From: Agriotes lineatus
Taxonomy: Eukaryota > Arthropoda > Insecta > Coleoptera > Elateridae
NCBI GenBank assembly: GCA_940337035.1
Contig: CALNHX010007537.1
Location: 1-64,000, forward strand
Length of the DNA: 64,000 nt
Direction: 5' to 3'
Part shown: positions 43,233 to 52,640 of the stretch, piece after piece
How positions within the stretch are numbered: the first letter of the stretch is position 1
Layout of the letters: each line of letters begins with the position of its first letter
Made by a program: the position numbers and the translations under genes
The notes under the pieces: generated by a model
The model's database searches: none
Told to the model about the DNA's origin: nothing
What the model saw: only the letters and a program-made list of their open reading frames with translations

Positions 43233-44728
43233 TTAGGACAAGTGGCAAAATAACTATTTGCCTGACCGCAAATATAACAGAAAATAGTCTTATCGGCTGA
43301 GCAAGTATGGAAAGTATGGCCTAATTTACGGCAATTCCAACAAGTGGTCGTACTTTTCGCACGATTAGTTCTAGGACCAGGAGGTTTAGTTGTCATTTGT
43401 GCAGTCTGTGTCACAGGTTTCTTAGTAATAGGCTGGTAAGTCAAGTCAGGTTCCAGTTGCAAAGATGAAGCAGCAGCAGGATTACGGTACCTAGTATTCT
43501 GTATCTTAATATCCTCCAGCTTCTTACATAGAAATGCAAGGTGTTCAATATCGTGGACTACAGTTAAAGATAGTTGAGTAGCGTAAAAGGGTTGCAAATT
43601 TTTCATAATGTGCTTAAGTTGAATAGACTCAGAAGGTTTAATGAGCAAACGATCAAATAGATTAAGCAGCACAGCAATAAAAAGTGAGGGTTTCTCATCG
43701 GCCCCTTGCTTGCGCTTTCTAATTTCGTCCCATAATTCCTCGTCAAAATCAGTAGGCAAAAAATCAGATCTCAACCTAGCTACTAACTCGTGCCAGTTTG
43801 AAACCCGGTGATGCATAGCACGGTACCACACTAACCCACGACCAGAAAATAAGTCAACAGCACTGGAAAATAATTGATCGTACGAGATATTACGCGCTAC
43901 CCTAAGTTCTTCGACACGCTGTAGAAAAGAGTTTACTCCCATAATAGTCGTATCTCCATTAAATGATAAACCCCACTTACATACTGGTATAGAAATTAAG
44001 CCTACATGTCTAGGAAGGGACGTCGTAGAATACTGAATGCGGTCGAGTTCCTGTCGAAAATTAGCAGTAGTTGACATATTTGACTGTTGCGTAAGAGAAT
44101 CCCGTACCCCATCAGAAAAGGATACTCTAGGTCGTTGAAATGTAGATGAAGCTAACTCAGCTGCTTCAATTGTATTAGGGTTGTCACCAATATTATCAGC
44201 AATACGTTCGATAGAGTCATAATTAGGTGAAGCTATTGTATTAACAGGCTCAACAAAATTAAGGGTAGCAGCATCAACATTTGCAGGTAATGAAACTACT
44301 TGTAATTGTGAATCGTCATGCTCGTTACCAAGCGACTGTAATAAATCTAAGCATTGACTAGTGAGGGTAGCATGCTCTTGCTCTAACTCAGAAGGGGGTT
44401 GTAACCTGGTTAATCGCGAATACAAATGAGTCAGCCGCGTATCAAGCCGAGCAAATTCTGAGTCCGAAGGTGCCCCAGGAAAAGCACAAACTAACACCGA
44501 AAGTTCAGTCAGTTTGCCTTTACAAGCATCGAGTTCAAGTTGAACATCAAAGGGTGCTACTAATTGATAAGCGCTAAGCAACGTAGGGTCAGCCTTTTCT
44601 AATAATAATTTAGCACGCAAGGACCTACGACGTTGGTCAACGTTCATATTCTTCACCGTGTCCCTATCAAACCCTCTGAACAACAGTTCGTATAATAACT
44701 CGTCGGCACGCAGTGCGTTGACATTCAT
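43208..44728 (-). CDS. gag: Gypsy Gag with CCHC nucleocapsid
   Basis: The structural protein that packages element RNA into cytoplasmic particles. I start it at the ATG 44728-44726 (Met-Asn-Val-Asn), about 506 codons, because it lies just inside the leader; an upstream in-frame Met at 44812 would fall within the presumed primer-binding region. The middle third resembles retroviral-type capsid (WYRAMHHRVSNWHELVARL near residue 305). A zinc knuckle with C-X2-C-X4-H-X4-C spacing (CWNCRKLGHTFHTC) is near 465, followed by a second, irregular Cys cluster. It ends in the frameshift overlap with pol. Confidence 0.9.
   Translation of the reverse strand: MNVNALRADELLYELLFRGFDRDTVKNMNVDQRRRSLRAKLLLEKADPTLLSAYQLVAPFDVQLELDACKGKLTELSVLVCAFPGAPSDSEFARLDTRLTHLYSRLTRLQPPSELEQEHATLTSQCLDLLQSLGNEHDDSQLQVVSLPANVDAATLNFVEPVNTIASPNYDSIERIADNIGDNPNTIEAAELASSTFQRPRVSFSDGVRDSLTQQSNMSTTANFRQELDRIQYSTTSLPRHVGLISIPVCKWGLSFNGDTTIMGVNSFLQRVEELRVARNISYDQLFSSAVDLFSGRGLVWYRAMHHRVSNWHELVARLRSDFLPTDFDEELWDEIRKRKQGADEKPSLFIAVLLNLFDRLLIKPSESIQLKHIMKNLQPFYATQLSLTVVHDIEHLAFLCKKLEDIKIQNTRYRNPAAASSLQLEPDLTYQPITKKPVTQTAQMTTKPPGPRTNRAKSTTTCWNCRKLGHTFHTCSADKTIFCYICGQANSYFATCPKCHPKNVK
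43217..43223 (-). promoter_or_regulatory. -1 ribosomal frameshift heptamer A AAA AAC
   Basis: In gag frame the codons CCA AAA AAC form the canonical slippery heptamer A AAA AAC, three codons before the gag stop (43210-43208). Slipping back one base enters the pol frame exactly. About 10 nt downstream, GGGTA and TACCC could pair as a weak stem. The heptamer is a classical -1 site; the stem is inference. Confidence 0.85.
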
Positions 44729-44825
44729 CTTGAATAAATAAATAATTTTTGTCAAAATATTAACCAGTGGCAGAATGCACAGCTGATGTAACCACCAAAA
44801 ATCGAGCCCCACACGTTGGCGTCAG
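44729..44825 (-). promoter_or_regulatory. Gypsy leader with putative primer-binding site
   Basis: Immediately inside the 5' LTR the minus strand reads CTGACGCCAACGTGTGGGGC, the expected place for a tRNA primer-binding site. I cannot name the tRNA with confidence. Confidence 0.6.
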
Positions 44826-46259
44826 TGTAACAAAAATAGAGAAGCCACCCTGCGATTGGTTACTAATAATAATGGTAGTACAATCGCAGATCAACCCCCC
44901 TATTCCGTTATACACCGCGGAAGCTCTGAAAGGTTTTTTTTTGTACTTACCGCGATGGCCGGCTAGCTTAATTTCGGTGGCCTTGGATCGCAGGTTCAAC
45001 TCATCAGCTGTGCTTCTACAGGCTCTTTTAATAAAGGGATACAGGGCGCCAGAGACCGTAAAGATCTCGAGTAAATAACAAAATAATTACAACCAGCTAA
45101 AGTTTATTTAATAAATAATAAATGGCTGTCATGTAAGATCATTGATAAATTATTATTGTCATAATTTCAATATATTTAAATATAACGTTTCCAATATGCA
45201 TGAAAAATGCAGCACGCATATAATAAAAATTGAACCTCTTTTAGGGTCCTTAATTTACATGTGATCACAATTTAATGAAGGATTAAGCTTATTCCAATCA
45301 TGTGTTTTAGCCGTTATCTCGGTGTTGACACAAAGTAGCGTGAAAGCACTTTTTTACAAAAGCATGTAATTAATAGACGTAAAAATGATCATGTGAATAT
45401 GGATTAAAAGTTACCAATTGCAAACAAATAATGCATTTGAATTACACTGTTAATGATACAGTACATTTAATTAATGCTTTGAGCACGTGATAACAATTTA
45501 AAGTTCAAAGGCTGCAAACAAATCAAGCCCTTGGAATTACATTGTAGATAACAAAGTGCATTTAAACATTGCCATGAACAGGCGATAATAATTTCAAGTA
45601 ATAATGGTTATTAAAAATTCGCAAATCGTTGCAGGCTGCTGAAGTAATTTGCCCGAACCCAAAACTCGTTGACGGTCGGTGTAATTAATAATCTTGGAAA
45701 CTAACCTTATCGGTAGAAAAAACTGTGGCAGGCAGGGATCGAAACAGCTTAAAGCGGGCTAAACGACATCCTACGTTCAGCGTCTAGTGTTATCATAGGG
45801 GTCGAGAAGATATTTCGGAGCGTTCCCAATATTAAGCAGCAGGTCCACAACGTTTTTGTTCGAAGGTTAATTAGAATTTCCAAGAAAAGAGCTAATAACA
45901 AAACGGGAAATTACTACAATTGAATGTCAAACCAAGTAGCGTAAACATACCTGATTTTCGTTCATCAGCCCACAAACAAAATTAATATTGAGGTGCAATA
46001 ATAAAGCACACAAAATGCTTTCTTGGAACTAGTTGCTCCAACCAAAGCGAAAGTTAAAATGAGGTCGCGGACCGCGGAGACTGGTGCAAGGAGATAACAA
46101 GTGAATTTCGGAAAAACCGAAATCAGAAAGCTCGCGCGGAACAAAACTTGATATGAATTGAAACATAGCGGGTTATAACTCAAGTGAACATATACAGGCT
46201 GGCCCGGAAAAGAATAAATAAATGGCGAAACAAATAGCAGGAGCTAAAGATTTGTTTCA
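44826..46259 (-). repeat. Gypsy 5' LTR
   Basis: The same length as the 3' LTR, with two substitutions seen. In element orientation it would carry the promoter for gag-pol. An upstream half of the host repeat flanks it. Confidence 0.93.
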
Positions 46260-46263
46260 GTGT

Positions 46264-46852
46264 GTGTAACTAATTAAACACGCCCGGTAAATCACATTTA
46301 ACCGAAGCACTATGCGTTTAGTGTATTATTGTGTACGCTGACCACGTCGGCCCTATTGTAACTTTCGGCTATGGTTTTGGCCTAATAGATTTGTTTACAG
46401 GATGACTTTGTCGCTATCTCAAGATTAATGTAAGGTGAAGCCTGAGTGTGTAAGCGTTGCAGGTAGGTCGGTTGAGTTCATCGCTGCAGTGCTGAAGTTC
46501 ATGGGGCTGCTATTATATTCGACTCCCGTTAAGCTTCAGTTTCGCTAGTGATAATTTAGAAGGTAGGCTCATTTGATTTTCCCGGTTTACTCTTGGTCTA
46601 TCCTTGTATTTCCGTTTTTGTCGATGAAACCGGGTGCCGCCCTATTTAATTTCATTGTTTACCGCCCCTCTGGCAGTTGCCCTTAGGTAATCTAGTGAAG
46701 AACCCCCCTCGCTCCATTGATGTTTAGCCGGCATATCTTGTTGCGGGTTGGGCAACCGCCTAGGTGAGTCTTGGTCCCGATTATGTCAAATATCGTCCAC
46801 GCCGGCCGTTTAGTTTTTGTATGTGTCGTAAAAGTAGTTTGAGACCGTAACA
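46264..46852 (+). repeat. Older LTR-like repeat, right part
   Basis: This resumes the repeat broken at 36791. Its first 60 bp (TAACTAATTAAACACGCCCG...) duplicate 36719-36775, so the gypsy element inserted between internal tandem units. It then matches 60010-60546, including TACGCTGACCACGTCGG, and ends at GTAACA. Confidence 0.6.
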
Positions 46853-47492
46853 CATTTTTATATCTACTCAGTGACCTTTCTATATTGCGCTTTAAAATAA
46901 ACACATTTGCACATTGTCTGGTCTGTCCTCACAAACCAATAGGTAACGATCAAAACCCCATAAAAACGGCAAGACCATATCGCGCTTTAAAATAAATTCA
47001 CTGTATATACGTACGTATGTGCAAGCATAAATGCATGAAATGAAATTACAGAAAACCGTAATTTTATAAATCAAAATGCTGAATGTAAAGTAGGAATATT
47101 TATAACATTTATATGCTAATTACACAGGAGCTATAAAAGAATTTATATTTTTAATTATACTATATACATATAATCTTAACCCAAAACATTTAAATAATAG
47201 AAGTGCGTTAAAAAAATTACAATTGCTTGAAATTGTTAAAAAAAAAAACTTTTCATTAAGAAATCTCTTTCCGTAGATAGACAACTTTTATATACATATG
47301 TAACACATATTCATGTAAGGACTATGACTTGCAGCTTTCTATACCATGTTTAAAAACATCAATGGGACAACTTATTCACTAACTGAGTTTCCTTGTTTTA
47401 TCAACTGCAGTCGTGGTTACTACTAATTCAAACACATCACTAACGGTTTTTGATCAATCCATGTTCTTGGTAGCTGTCTATCTAAAGAACCA
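46853..47492. other. Unassigned sequence 3' of the host exon
   Basis: AT-rich with no gene seen. It lies downstream of the minus-strand exon and may include its 3' flank. Confidence 0.35.
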
Positions 47493-47498
47493 TTTATT
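47493..47498 (-). terminator. Poly(A) signal AATAAA of the host exon
   Basis: AATAAA begins 2 nt after the stop codon on the minus strand. A signal this close would leave a very short 3' UTR; other signals may be used. Confidence 0.45.
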
Positions 47499-47499
47499 A

Positions 47500-50400
47500 T
47501 TATGAGCCCACATTATCTCCGCCATTGCAGAATTTGATGATGGCTGCCTTTGCTTTTGACTTCTCCTCATTCGGCCCTTGCAGGGTGCATGTGTACTGCA
47601 CAGTGGAGCCGCTTTGATCTTTGATTATATCAATATTCAGGTTTGTTTGTTGGCATAGTGTCTTCAGGAAGTCGTCACCTGCTGCTTCAAAGAGTTTGTA
47701 AGCAGTAGCAGGCACCAAGCTAAAAGAATTCACTTTCTTTGCTAGCGGAACCATGATGGGAAGTGGAATTACTTTGCAAGGTAGCGCAACGCTTGCAAGG
47801 TTGATGCCATGAGGAGGCTGGCTAGGCTCAACGCCTTGGGCATGTGGGAAATGGAGTAAGTTAGCAGAGGGATTTCGATATTGTAGTGGCGTATTCGTAA
47901 GAGCCACATCCTGCTTCCTCCATTTATAGCTGTTTATATTATTTTTCGCTTTTTGCAATTTGCTGTTACCACTCATATAGGGTTTTGATTGAACCTCCAC
48001 TGCTCCCCCAGTTGCACGAGGGTCATCTTCCTGTTTCGACTCACCACCAGCCTTGGCCAGTAGATTGGTCTCTTGAGGAACTTCTTTACCTGAATAAGTT
48101 TGAACAGCACCTAAATTTGCCTGATTATTAGGTATCATAAAATTACTACAGTCGATATCTGCAGAAAAATCATGGCTATTATTCGTTGTGTTACGTTTAA
48201 AGGTTACTTTTGCTACATTTTCCTTCAACTGTGAATAATTTTTTTCGAACTGTTCTACACTGTCAGCAGAGTAGTTGCTTATAATAACTGCATTGTACAA
48301 GCTCTTATGGTGCTTCAGACGCTCCATCCAGCCACGACCAATGCAAATATCAATACCAATGTGCAGCATTGTGCTAATCTTCAACTTCTGCTTCAACTGC
48401 CTGTCGTTACTTAACCTTTTTATCACTTTCACATAATCTATCTCAAGTGCAGAATCATAATTAAACACATAATTAAATGAAAACCCAATAGTGCTGGTCA
48501 TAGTACTGCTGGCATTGCTTTGTTGGAGCCATTGCCTTAAAATTCGCATGTGTTTTGGTCCATCCGCCACATCCAGCCTCCCTAGAATCATTCCATTTAA
48601 AATCGAATAATTCCGCTGCACCTCCTTCACCAAGTTTAACTCGTTTTTAATATTCATACTTGTTTTCAACAGTTTCTCCGTCCTCAGCACAATGCGGTAG
48701 CGCAAACTAGCCAAATGCGCCCAGTGCTTGTCTGAGCTGTCTATAATTGTCAGATTCTCCCTCAAGCTCGTAACGCTGCAGTCACTTTTGAAGGTTACGG
48801 TTTCTAGGATGTTACGCGACTCAATCGGATGTAAGAATCGCTCGACGGCCTCTCGTGCCTCAAGTTTGTGCCGACCGGTAGGCCCTGCAAAAATGCATGA
48901 GTAGCAAATATTGCCCTTGATCAATTGTTTCTCCACAGTGATCTTCAATGTGGTTTTCTCACCAAGCGCTCGAAGAAAGTCTACTCCGTCTTCGTCCATG
49001 AGCTTCACAGCAAGGTGCTTTTTTAGGCCCATGCGGTTGAGCGTGTCTAATGGTTTCTTTTTTGGGTCTGGTAACAAGGGATTTTGGTACTTAGAAATCC
49101 ATGGCAAATTTTTATGTGGAGCTTTGACCTCTTTTGGCGCTGTGTTAAAGTGAAGCTGGCCCCGTGAAACAGCCTGTCGATCAGAATTATTTGGATTTTC
49201 TGATACAGTTTTAGTAACCGTGTTTGGAGTTGCATTACTGTCACATTTTTTGCTTCCTAGAAGAGTTGCAGCTGTAGGATTGCTTTGTACGTTTGAGTGA
49301 TCGCTTATTTGTGCAGGTAAATTCTTAATCGTACGCACCTTCCTTATTTCTTCTTCCAACTCTCTTTTAATAGCAAAAATATCTATTTTTCGACCTTTCT
49401 GTACAGTATCTTTTCCTTTATCATGGCAATTCTCATCTCGATGATTATATTTTTGGTCCCAACGAGATTTAGTTGCATTATCATCAGTTGCATGAGGGAC
49501 CTCTTTTATTTTTTTTAGCTGCTCTAAGAAAGACCAGTTATTTATATTACTATTATCATGATCACTCTTATCTTGATGATTATCTTTTTGGTCCAAACGA
49601 GACTCAGTTGCATTATCATCAGTTGTATGAGGGAACCATTTTATTTTTTCTAGCTGCTCTAAGAAAGACCAGGTATTTATTATACCTTTATCACTGTTAT
49701 CTTCATTATTATCTTTTTGGTCCCAACGAGACTTAGTTGCATTATCATCAGTTGTATGAGGGACATCTCTTTTTTCTAGCTGATCATTCTTGTTTCCATT
49801 ATTGTTATCATGAAGATTTTCACTTTGTTTGTCCCCTGTTGCAGGAGTAACATCTTCGCTTTTCTGCCCTGTTAGCCCTAAAGCGATGGCGTGGGATTTC
49901 ATCATCCTAAGCCTTTCGCCGGAGGGTAGTACCATCAGGAAGCGTCGCGGTGGTCTTGTTTTACGCTTGCGTTTGCGTTTTGAAGGCTCGCAAGAAGATT
50001 CCTGAACTTCTGATGCCTGAGGAATCGACAGGTTGGATAATGTAGCCCCTCCCGGAACTAATGACACCAAAGCTTCTCTCGTACCTACCGATTCCTCTCT
50101 TTTCTCTGGCTGCTTTTTTTTGTCAGGATTATCTTTAATTTCTAACTGAGTTTTGTTTGGGTAACCATAACTGCTACAATCAGTTTTTTCCAACTGCCGA
50201 TCACGATTTCCCAAATGAGAGTCAGAATTATCATCCCTTTCACCTAATAAAAGCGTTTTATCAGATTCAACATTCTGTTTTTTTGGATGAGGTTCTGCTA
50301 TATGCTCTAAATCTGGACTAAGATCTCTTTTTCTCAATCCAGTTTCCGCTATATAATCAACTGTTTTTTCAAAATCATGACTTTCTTCCAACTCAGTCTT

Positions 50401-51012
50401 AACATCTACTAAATCATGACTCTTGGAACCTCCTTTCAAGTTAGACTCAGCTACATTCTTGTGATTTCTGCCAGAATGGTATTCTTTGGTTTGCAACTCA
50501 GTTTCAGCTTCATAATCGATATCAAAGAGACTACGCCGGCATTCCAAGCGATTTTCACTTGGTAAACCACTTGTTCGTTCTGCTGCGACATTATTTCTAC
50601 TATTACAGTCATTTTTATTTTTCCATGGAGATCTGAAACTGCTTTCCTCTTTCCCGTATGTATCACTAGGTGGAACTTCTTCATTTGTCCATTGACACCG
50701 AGCTGTGTAACTACTAGGTCGCTTCCTCTTTGCATCGAGTGTACTATTTTTAGCGGATGCACAGCTGATACCACCTACATATTTATTTGTTTTTCCCCAC
50801 TGACCCTGAGCACTGCGACTAGAACTTAGTTCCCCTTCTTGGAAAGGGTTGTTTAATGGATGATTGTGGGTTCGTGGTCTAGACTTATCTGCTTGTCCCC
50901 ATATGCATCGACTTGTCTGACTAACCTTGGTTCTGTTGGGAGTCCCAAAGTTGGCCACTGGATTTCCATATCTGCGACCGGTGGAGGAAGCATCGGGATT
51001 AATGTGATCACA
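47500..51012 (-). CDS. Host gene, 3'-terminal exon; nuclear-type protein of unknown function
   Basis: A 1170-codon frame with no early ATG, entered through an excellent splice acceptor (CTTTCTTTTGCAG ending at 51013), so the N-terminus lies in upstream exons not identified here. Residues 1-400 are hydrophilic and charged. A KRKRKRK basic run lies near 345, a likely nuclear localisation signal. Three 43-45-residue repeats (HTTDDNATKSRW type) lie at about 415-545. A domain with DGVDFLRALGEKTTLKI and CIFAGPTGRHKLEAREAVERFL lies at about 670-730; a related one with GDDFLKTLCQQTNLNI and CTLQGPNEEKSKAKAAI ends the protein at about 1105-1165. Between them is a conserved-looking helical region (about 745-950). 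The duplicated domain could have a dsRBD- or KH-like fold, which is a guess from pattern. No transposon signature. Confidence 0.75.
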   Translation of the reverse strand, partial: CDHINPDASSTGRRYGNPVANFGTPNRTKVSQTSRCIWGQADKSRPRTHNHPLNNPFQEGELSSSRSAQGQWGKTNKYVGGISCASAKNSTLDAKRKRPSSYTARCQWTNEEVPPSDTYGKEESSFRSPWKNKNDCNSRNNVAAERTSGLPSENRLECRRSLFDIDYEAETELQTKEYHSGRNHKNVAESNLKGGSKSHDLVDVKTELEESHDFEKTVDYIAETGLRKRDLSPDLEHIAEPHPKKQNVESDKTLLLGERDDNSDSHLGNRDRQLEKTDCSSYGYPNKTQLEIKDNPDKKKQPEKREESVGTREALVSLVPGGATLSNLSIPQASEVQESSCEPSKRKRKRKTRPPRRFLMVLPSGERLRMMKSHAIALGLTGQKSEDVTPATGDKQSENLHDNNNGNKNDQLEKRDVPHTTDDNATKSRWDQKDNNEDNSDKGIINTWSFLEQLEKIKWFPHTTDDNATESRLDQKDNHQDKSDHDNSNINNWSFLEQLKKIKEVPHATDDNATKSRWDQKYNHRDENCHDKGKDTVQKGRKIDIFAIKRELEEEIRKVRTIKNLPAQISDHSNVQSNPTAATLLGSKKCDSNATPNTVTKTVSENPNNSDRQAVSRGQLHFNTAPKEVKAPHKNLPWISKYQNPLLPDPKKKPLDTLNRMGLKKHLAVKLMDEDGVDFLRALGEKTTLKITVEKQLIKGNICYSCIFAGPTGRHKLEAREAVERFLHPIESRNILETVTFKSDCSVTSLRENLTIIDSSDKHWAHLASLRYRIVLRTEKLLKTSMNIKNELNLVKEVQRNYSILNGMILGRLDVADGPKHMRILRQWLQQSNASSTMTSTIGFSFNYVFNYDSALEIDYVKVIKRLSNDRQLKQKLKISTMLHIGIDICIGRGWMERLKHHKSLYNAVIISNYSADSVEQFEKNYSQLKENVAKVTFKRNTTNNSHDFSADIDCSNFMIPNNQANLGAVQTYSGKEVPQETNLLAKAGGESKQEDDPRATGGAVEVQSKPYMSGNSKLQKAKNNINSYKWRKQDVALTNTPLQYRNPSANLLHFPHAQGVEPSQPPHGINLASVALPCKVIPLPIMVPLAKKVNSFSLVPATAYKLFEAAGDDFLKTLCQQTNLNIDIIKDQSGSTVQYTCTLQGPNEEKSKAKAAIIKFCNGGDNVGS

Positions 51013-51026
51013 CTGCAAAAGAAAGA
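51013..51026 (-). promoter_or_regulatory. Splice acceptor of the host exon
   Basis: On the minus strand CTTTCTTTTGCAG precedes the open frame. The polypyrimidine tract and CAG fit the acceptor consensus well. Confidence 0.65.
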
Positions 51027-51242
51027 CTATTATGTAATGAAATTAGGTACGGGATGTTCCATTCTCGACGGGGTTATCATTGCAGCTAGAAGAAAATAGT
51101 TTTCACATTATGTGGTCAACTTTTCGAGGGTAACATGATCGTAGAAACAGAAATAGAATATCTATTGATTCGAGTTACAGCCGAAAAAATGCAATTTTTT
51201 ACGTAGATTATATAGATTTATAATCTAGTAATAATTGACATA

Positions 51243-51772
51243 TCATTTGTTTTTTTTTTGAGTTACGACATAGAACGTTTTTTTAATAGAACTTGTAGTT
51301 GGCTTTTTTTTAGAATAATCACTAGTGGCAAATAATACAAGGCACTTTGGTATCACTACGATTAAAATCTGGTGAATGAGGTAGCCATTTTGCAGAAGCG
51401 TTAGCTCCTCTACCAATCCAGGAAACTGTACATGAAGATGGTTTCGAATGTTTAATGTCAAATGAGGCGGTGTTCCCTCATGCAGACACCACACGTCATA
51501 TCTACCTTGAGCACAAGCCAATTCACAAAGCAATCTAGAAATCACCAAATGGCACAATATAATGTTATTGACCGCAAAGTAGTGGATGAATGTCATTTCA
51601 TTTTGGTTAGTAAAGTATGGGAAAGAGTATCAATTTTAGGGGCGTTTTGGTCGAAGCCGATCCTGTCCGTTTGTTAATGCAGAATTAAGCTGCTAACGTC
51701 TGCAAATTCCATGGAGATTTGCCTTTGCCGTTACGTCCTGAGCAGAGGGGAATAACAGAGTCGGCCAGCTGC
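51243..51772 (-). pseudogene. Mariner-like transposase, C-terminal half
   Basis: The minus strand encodes an AQGRYDVWCLHEGTPPHLTLNIRNHL-like region (catalytic Asp position replaced by Glu), then QFPGLVEELTLLQNG where WIGRGG is expected, in a DUF4817-type pattern. It has several frame breaks. It belongs with the fragment at 52282-52470; a foldback inserted between them. Confidence 0.7.
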
Positions 51773-52115
51773 AATAGTATATTACAGCCCGAGATGGGAA
51801 GTGTTTCATTACTGTCGAGAGATTAGTTAGCTGATTGAGACGCGAAGCGTCGAAATCAGCTATTATCTCCAGACTAAGGATACTTCCTGTCGAGGTTTGT
51901 ATACTATTTTATTCGCAACCACTTTATTCTAAACAATAATTGGAAAAATTATTATATTATGATACGACAGGTTGCGACGCGCATGAATGGATCAACAAGA
52001 TTCACAGTATCCCTACCTACTCAGCGGTCGGGAAGTAGCGGGCTGAAATGTACGACTTCCCCCACTCAAATGAGGTCAGGAATGTTAACATTACATATAT
52101 GGTTGCGAATAAATT
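51773..52115. mobile_element. Two-module foldback element, copy C
   Basis: Nearly identical to 17683-18052 over most of its length (AATAGTATATTACAGCCCGA, TTTTATTCGCAACCACTTTA, GAAATGTACGACTTCCCCCA). About 40 bp of the internal CGGGAAGT hairpin is missing. It splits a mariner-like transposase pseudogene. Confidence 0.8.
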
Positions 52116-52281
52116 TCATTTTCGACCTTAGTCGGGCTTACCTATTTAAGCTAGGTAGCTCAGCCATTCAAAATTCAGCTCGGGGTACTTGCTTGAGTAT
52201 GTTGCAGTGTATGGGGGGGAGGGGGGAGAGTTTGTTACATAATGTAGGAACCAAGTATCTCTGAGTTAAGTTAATTACTTT

Positions 52282-52470
52282 TTAAAATGTTTGACTGTTG
52301 GTGTTAATTCGAGAATTAGGATTTTCCCGAGCCATTGGCCTACAAAATTGTGAAGCGACTACCCCATTAGCCGTGAAAGATGCCTCGTCCTTGAATAAAA
52401 TGTGTCGATAAAAGAATCTATCTATTAACATCTCCTCACCCATTATTAACACGTTGAAGGACATTAACGC
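52282..52470 (-). pseudogene. Mariner-like transposase, N-catalytic fragment
   Basis: The minus strand encodes an ILFKDEASFTANGVV segment, the block around the first catalytic Asp (as NEATFTRNG at 24870), followed by a CRPMARENPN segment. It continues in element order into 51772-51243. Confidence 0.75.
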
Positions 52471-52640
52471 TGCGCACCATAATATTACTGAATGTCAAAT
52501 GTGACAGAACGGTGTCCAGCGTCCTCGATTGCATCTATTAACTATTAGTATGACTGAACGCTGCACGGCGCGGCGTCTAATTTTCCATGTAAAATAATAG
52601 TAGAGAAGGTAGCTGTTGTTAGCCATCGTGTGAGACGTTT
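52456..52640 (+). repeat. Possible piggyBac left end
   Basis: TTAA at 52464-52467 is followed by CGCTGCGCACC and, further in, GACAGAACGGTG and GAACGCTGCACGGCG. Similar motifs (CAGAACG, AACGCTGCACAGCG) occur in reverse near the TTAA at 58642. This would fit the two ends of one piggyBac with the LINE inserted in it, but the outermost bases do not match. Confidence 0.3.

Larger units (their letters stand above)
36788..46263 (-). mobile_element. Young, apparently intact Ty3/gypsy retrotransposon
   Basis: Minus strand, 9.5 kb including the duplication. Two 1434-bp LTRs (36792-38225, 44826-46259) bracket gag and pol. A 4-bp duplication GTGT lies at 36788-36791 and 46260-46263. By eye the LTRs differ only at 37331/45365 and 37606/45640, so insertion was recent. 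No envelope gene was recognised. A long 3' spacer separates pol from the 3' LTR. Confidence 0.93.

Noticed and set aside
49473..49736. Plus-strand ORF opposite the host repeats
   Set aside because: A mirror of the in-frame minus-strand repeat region; its composition follows from the repeat.
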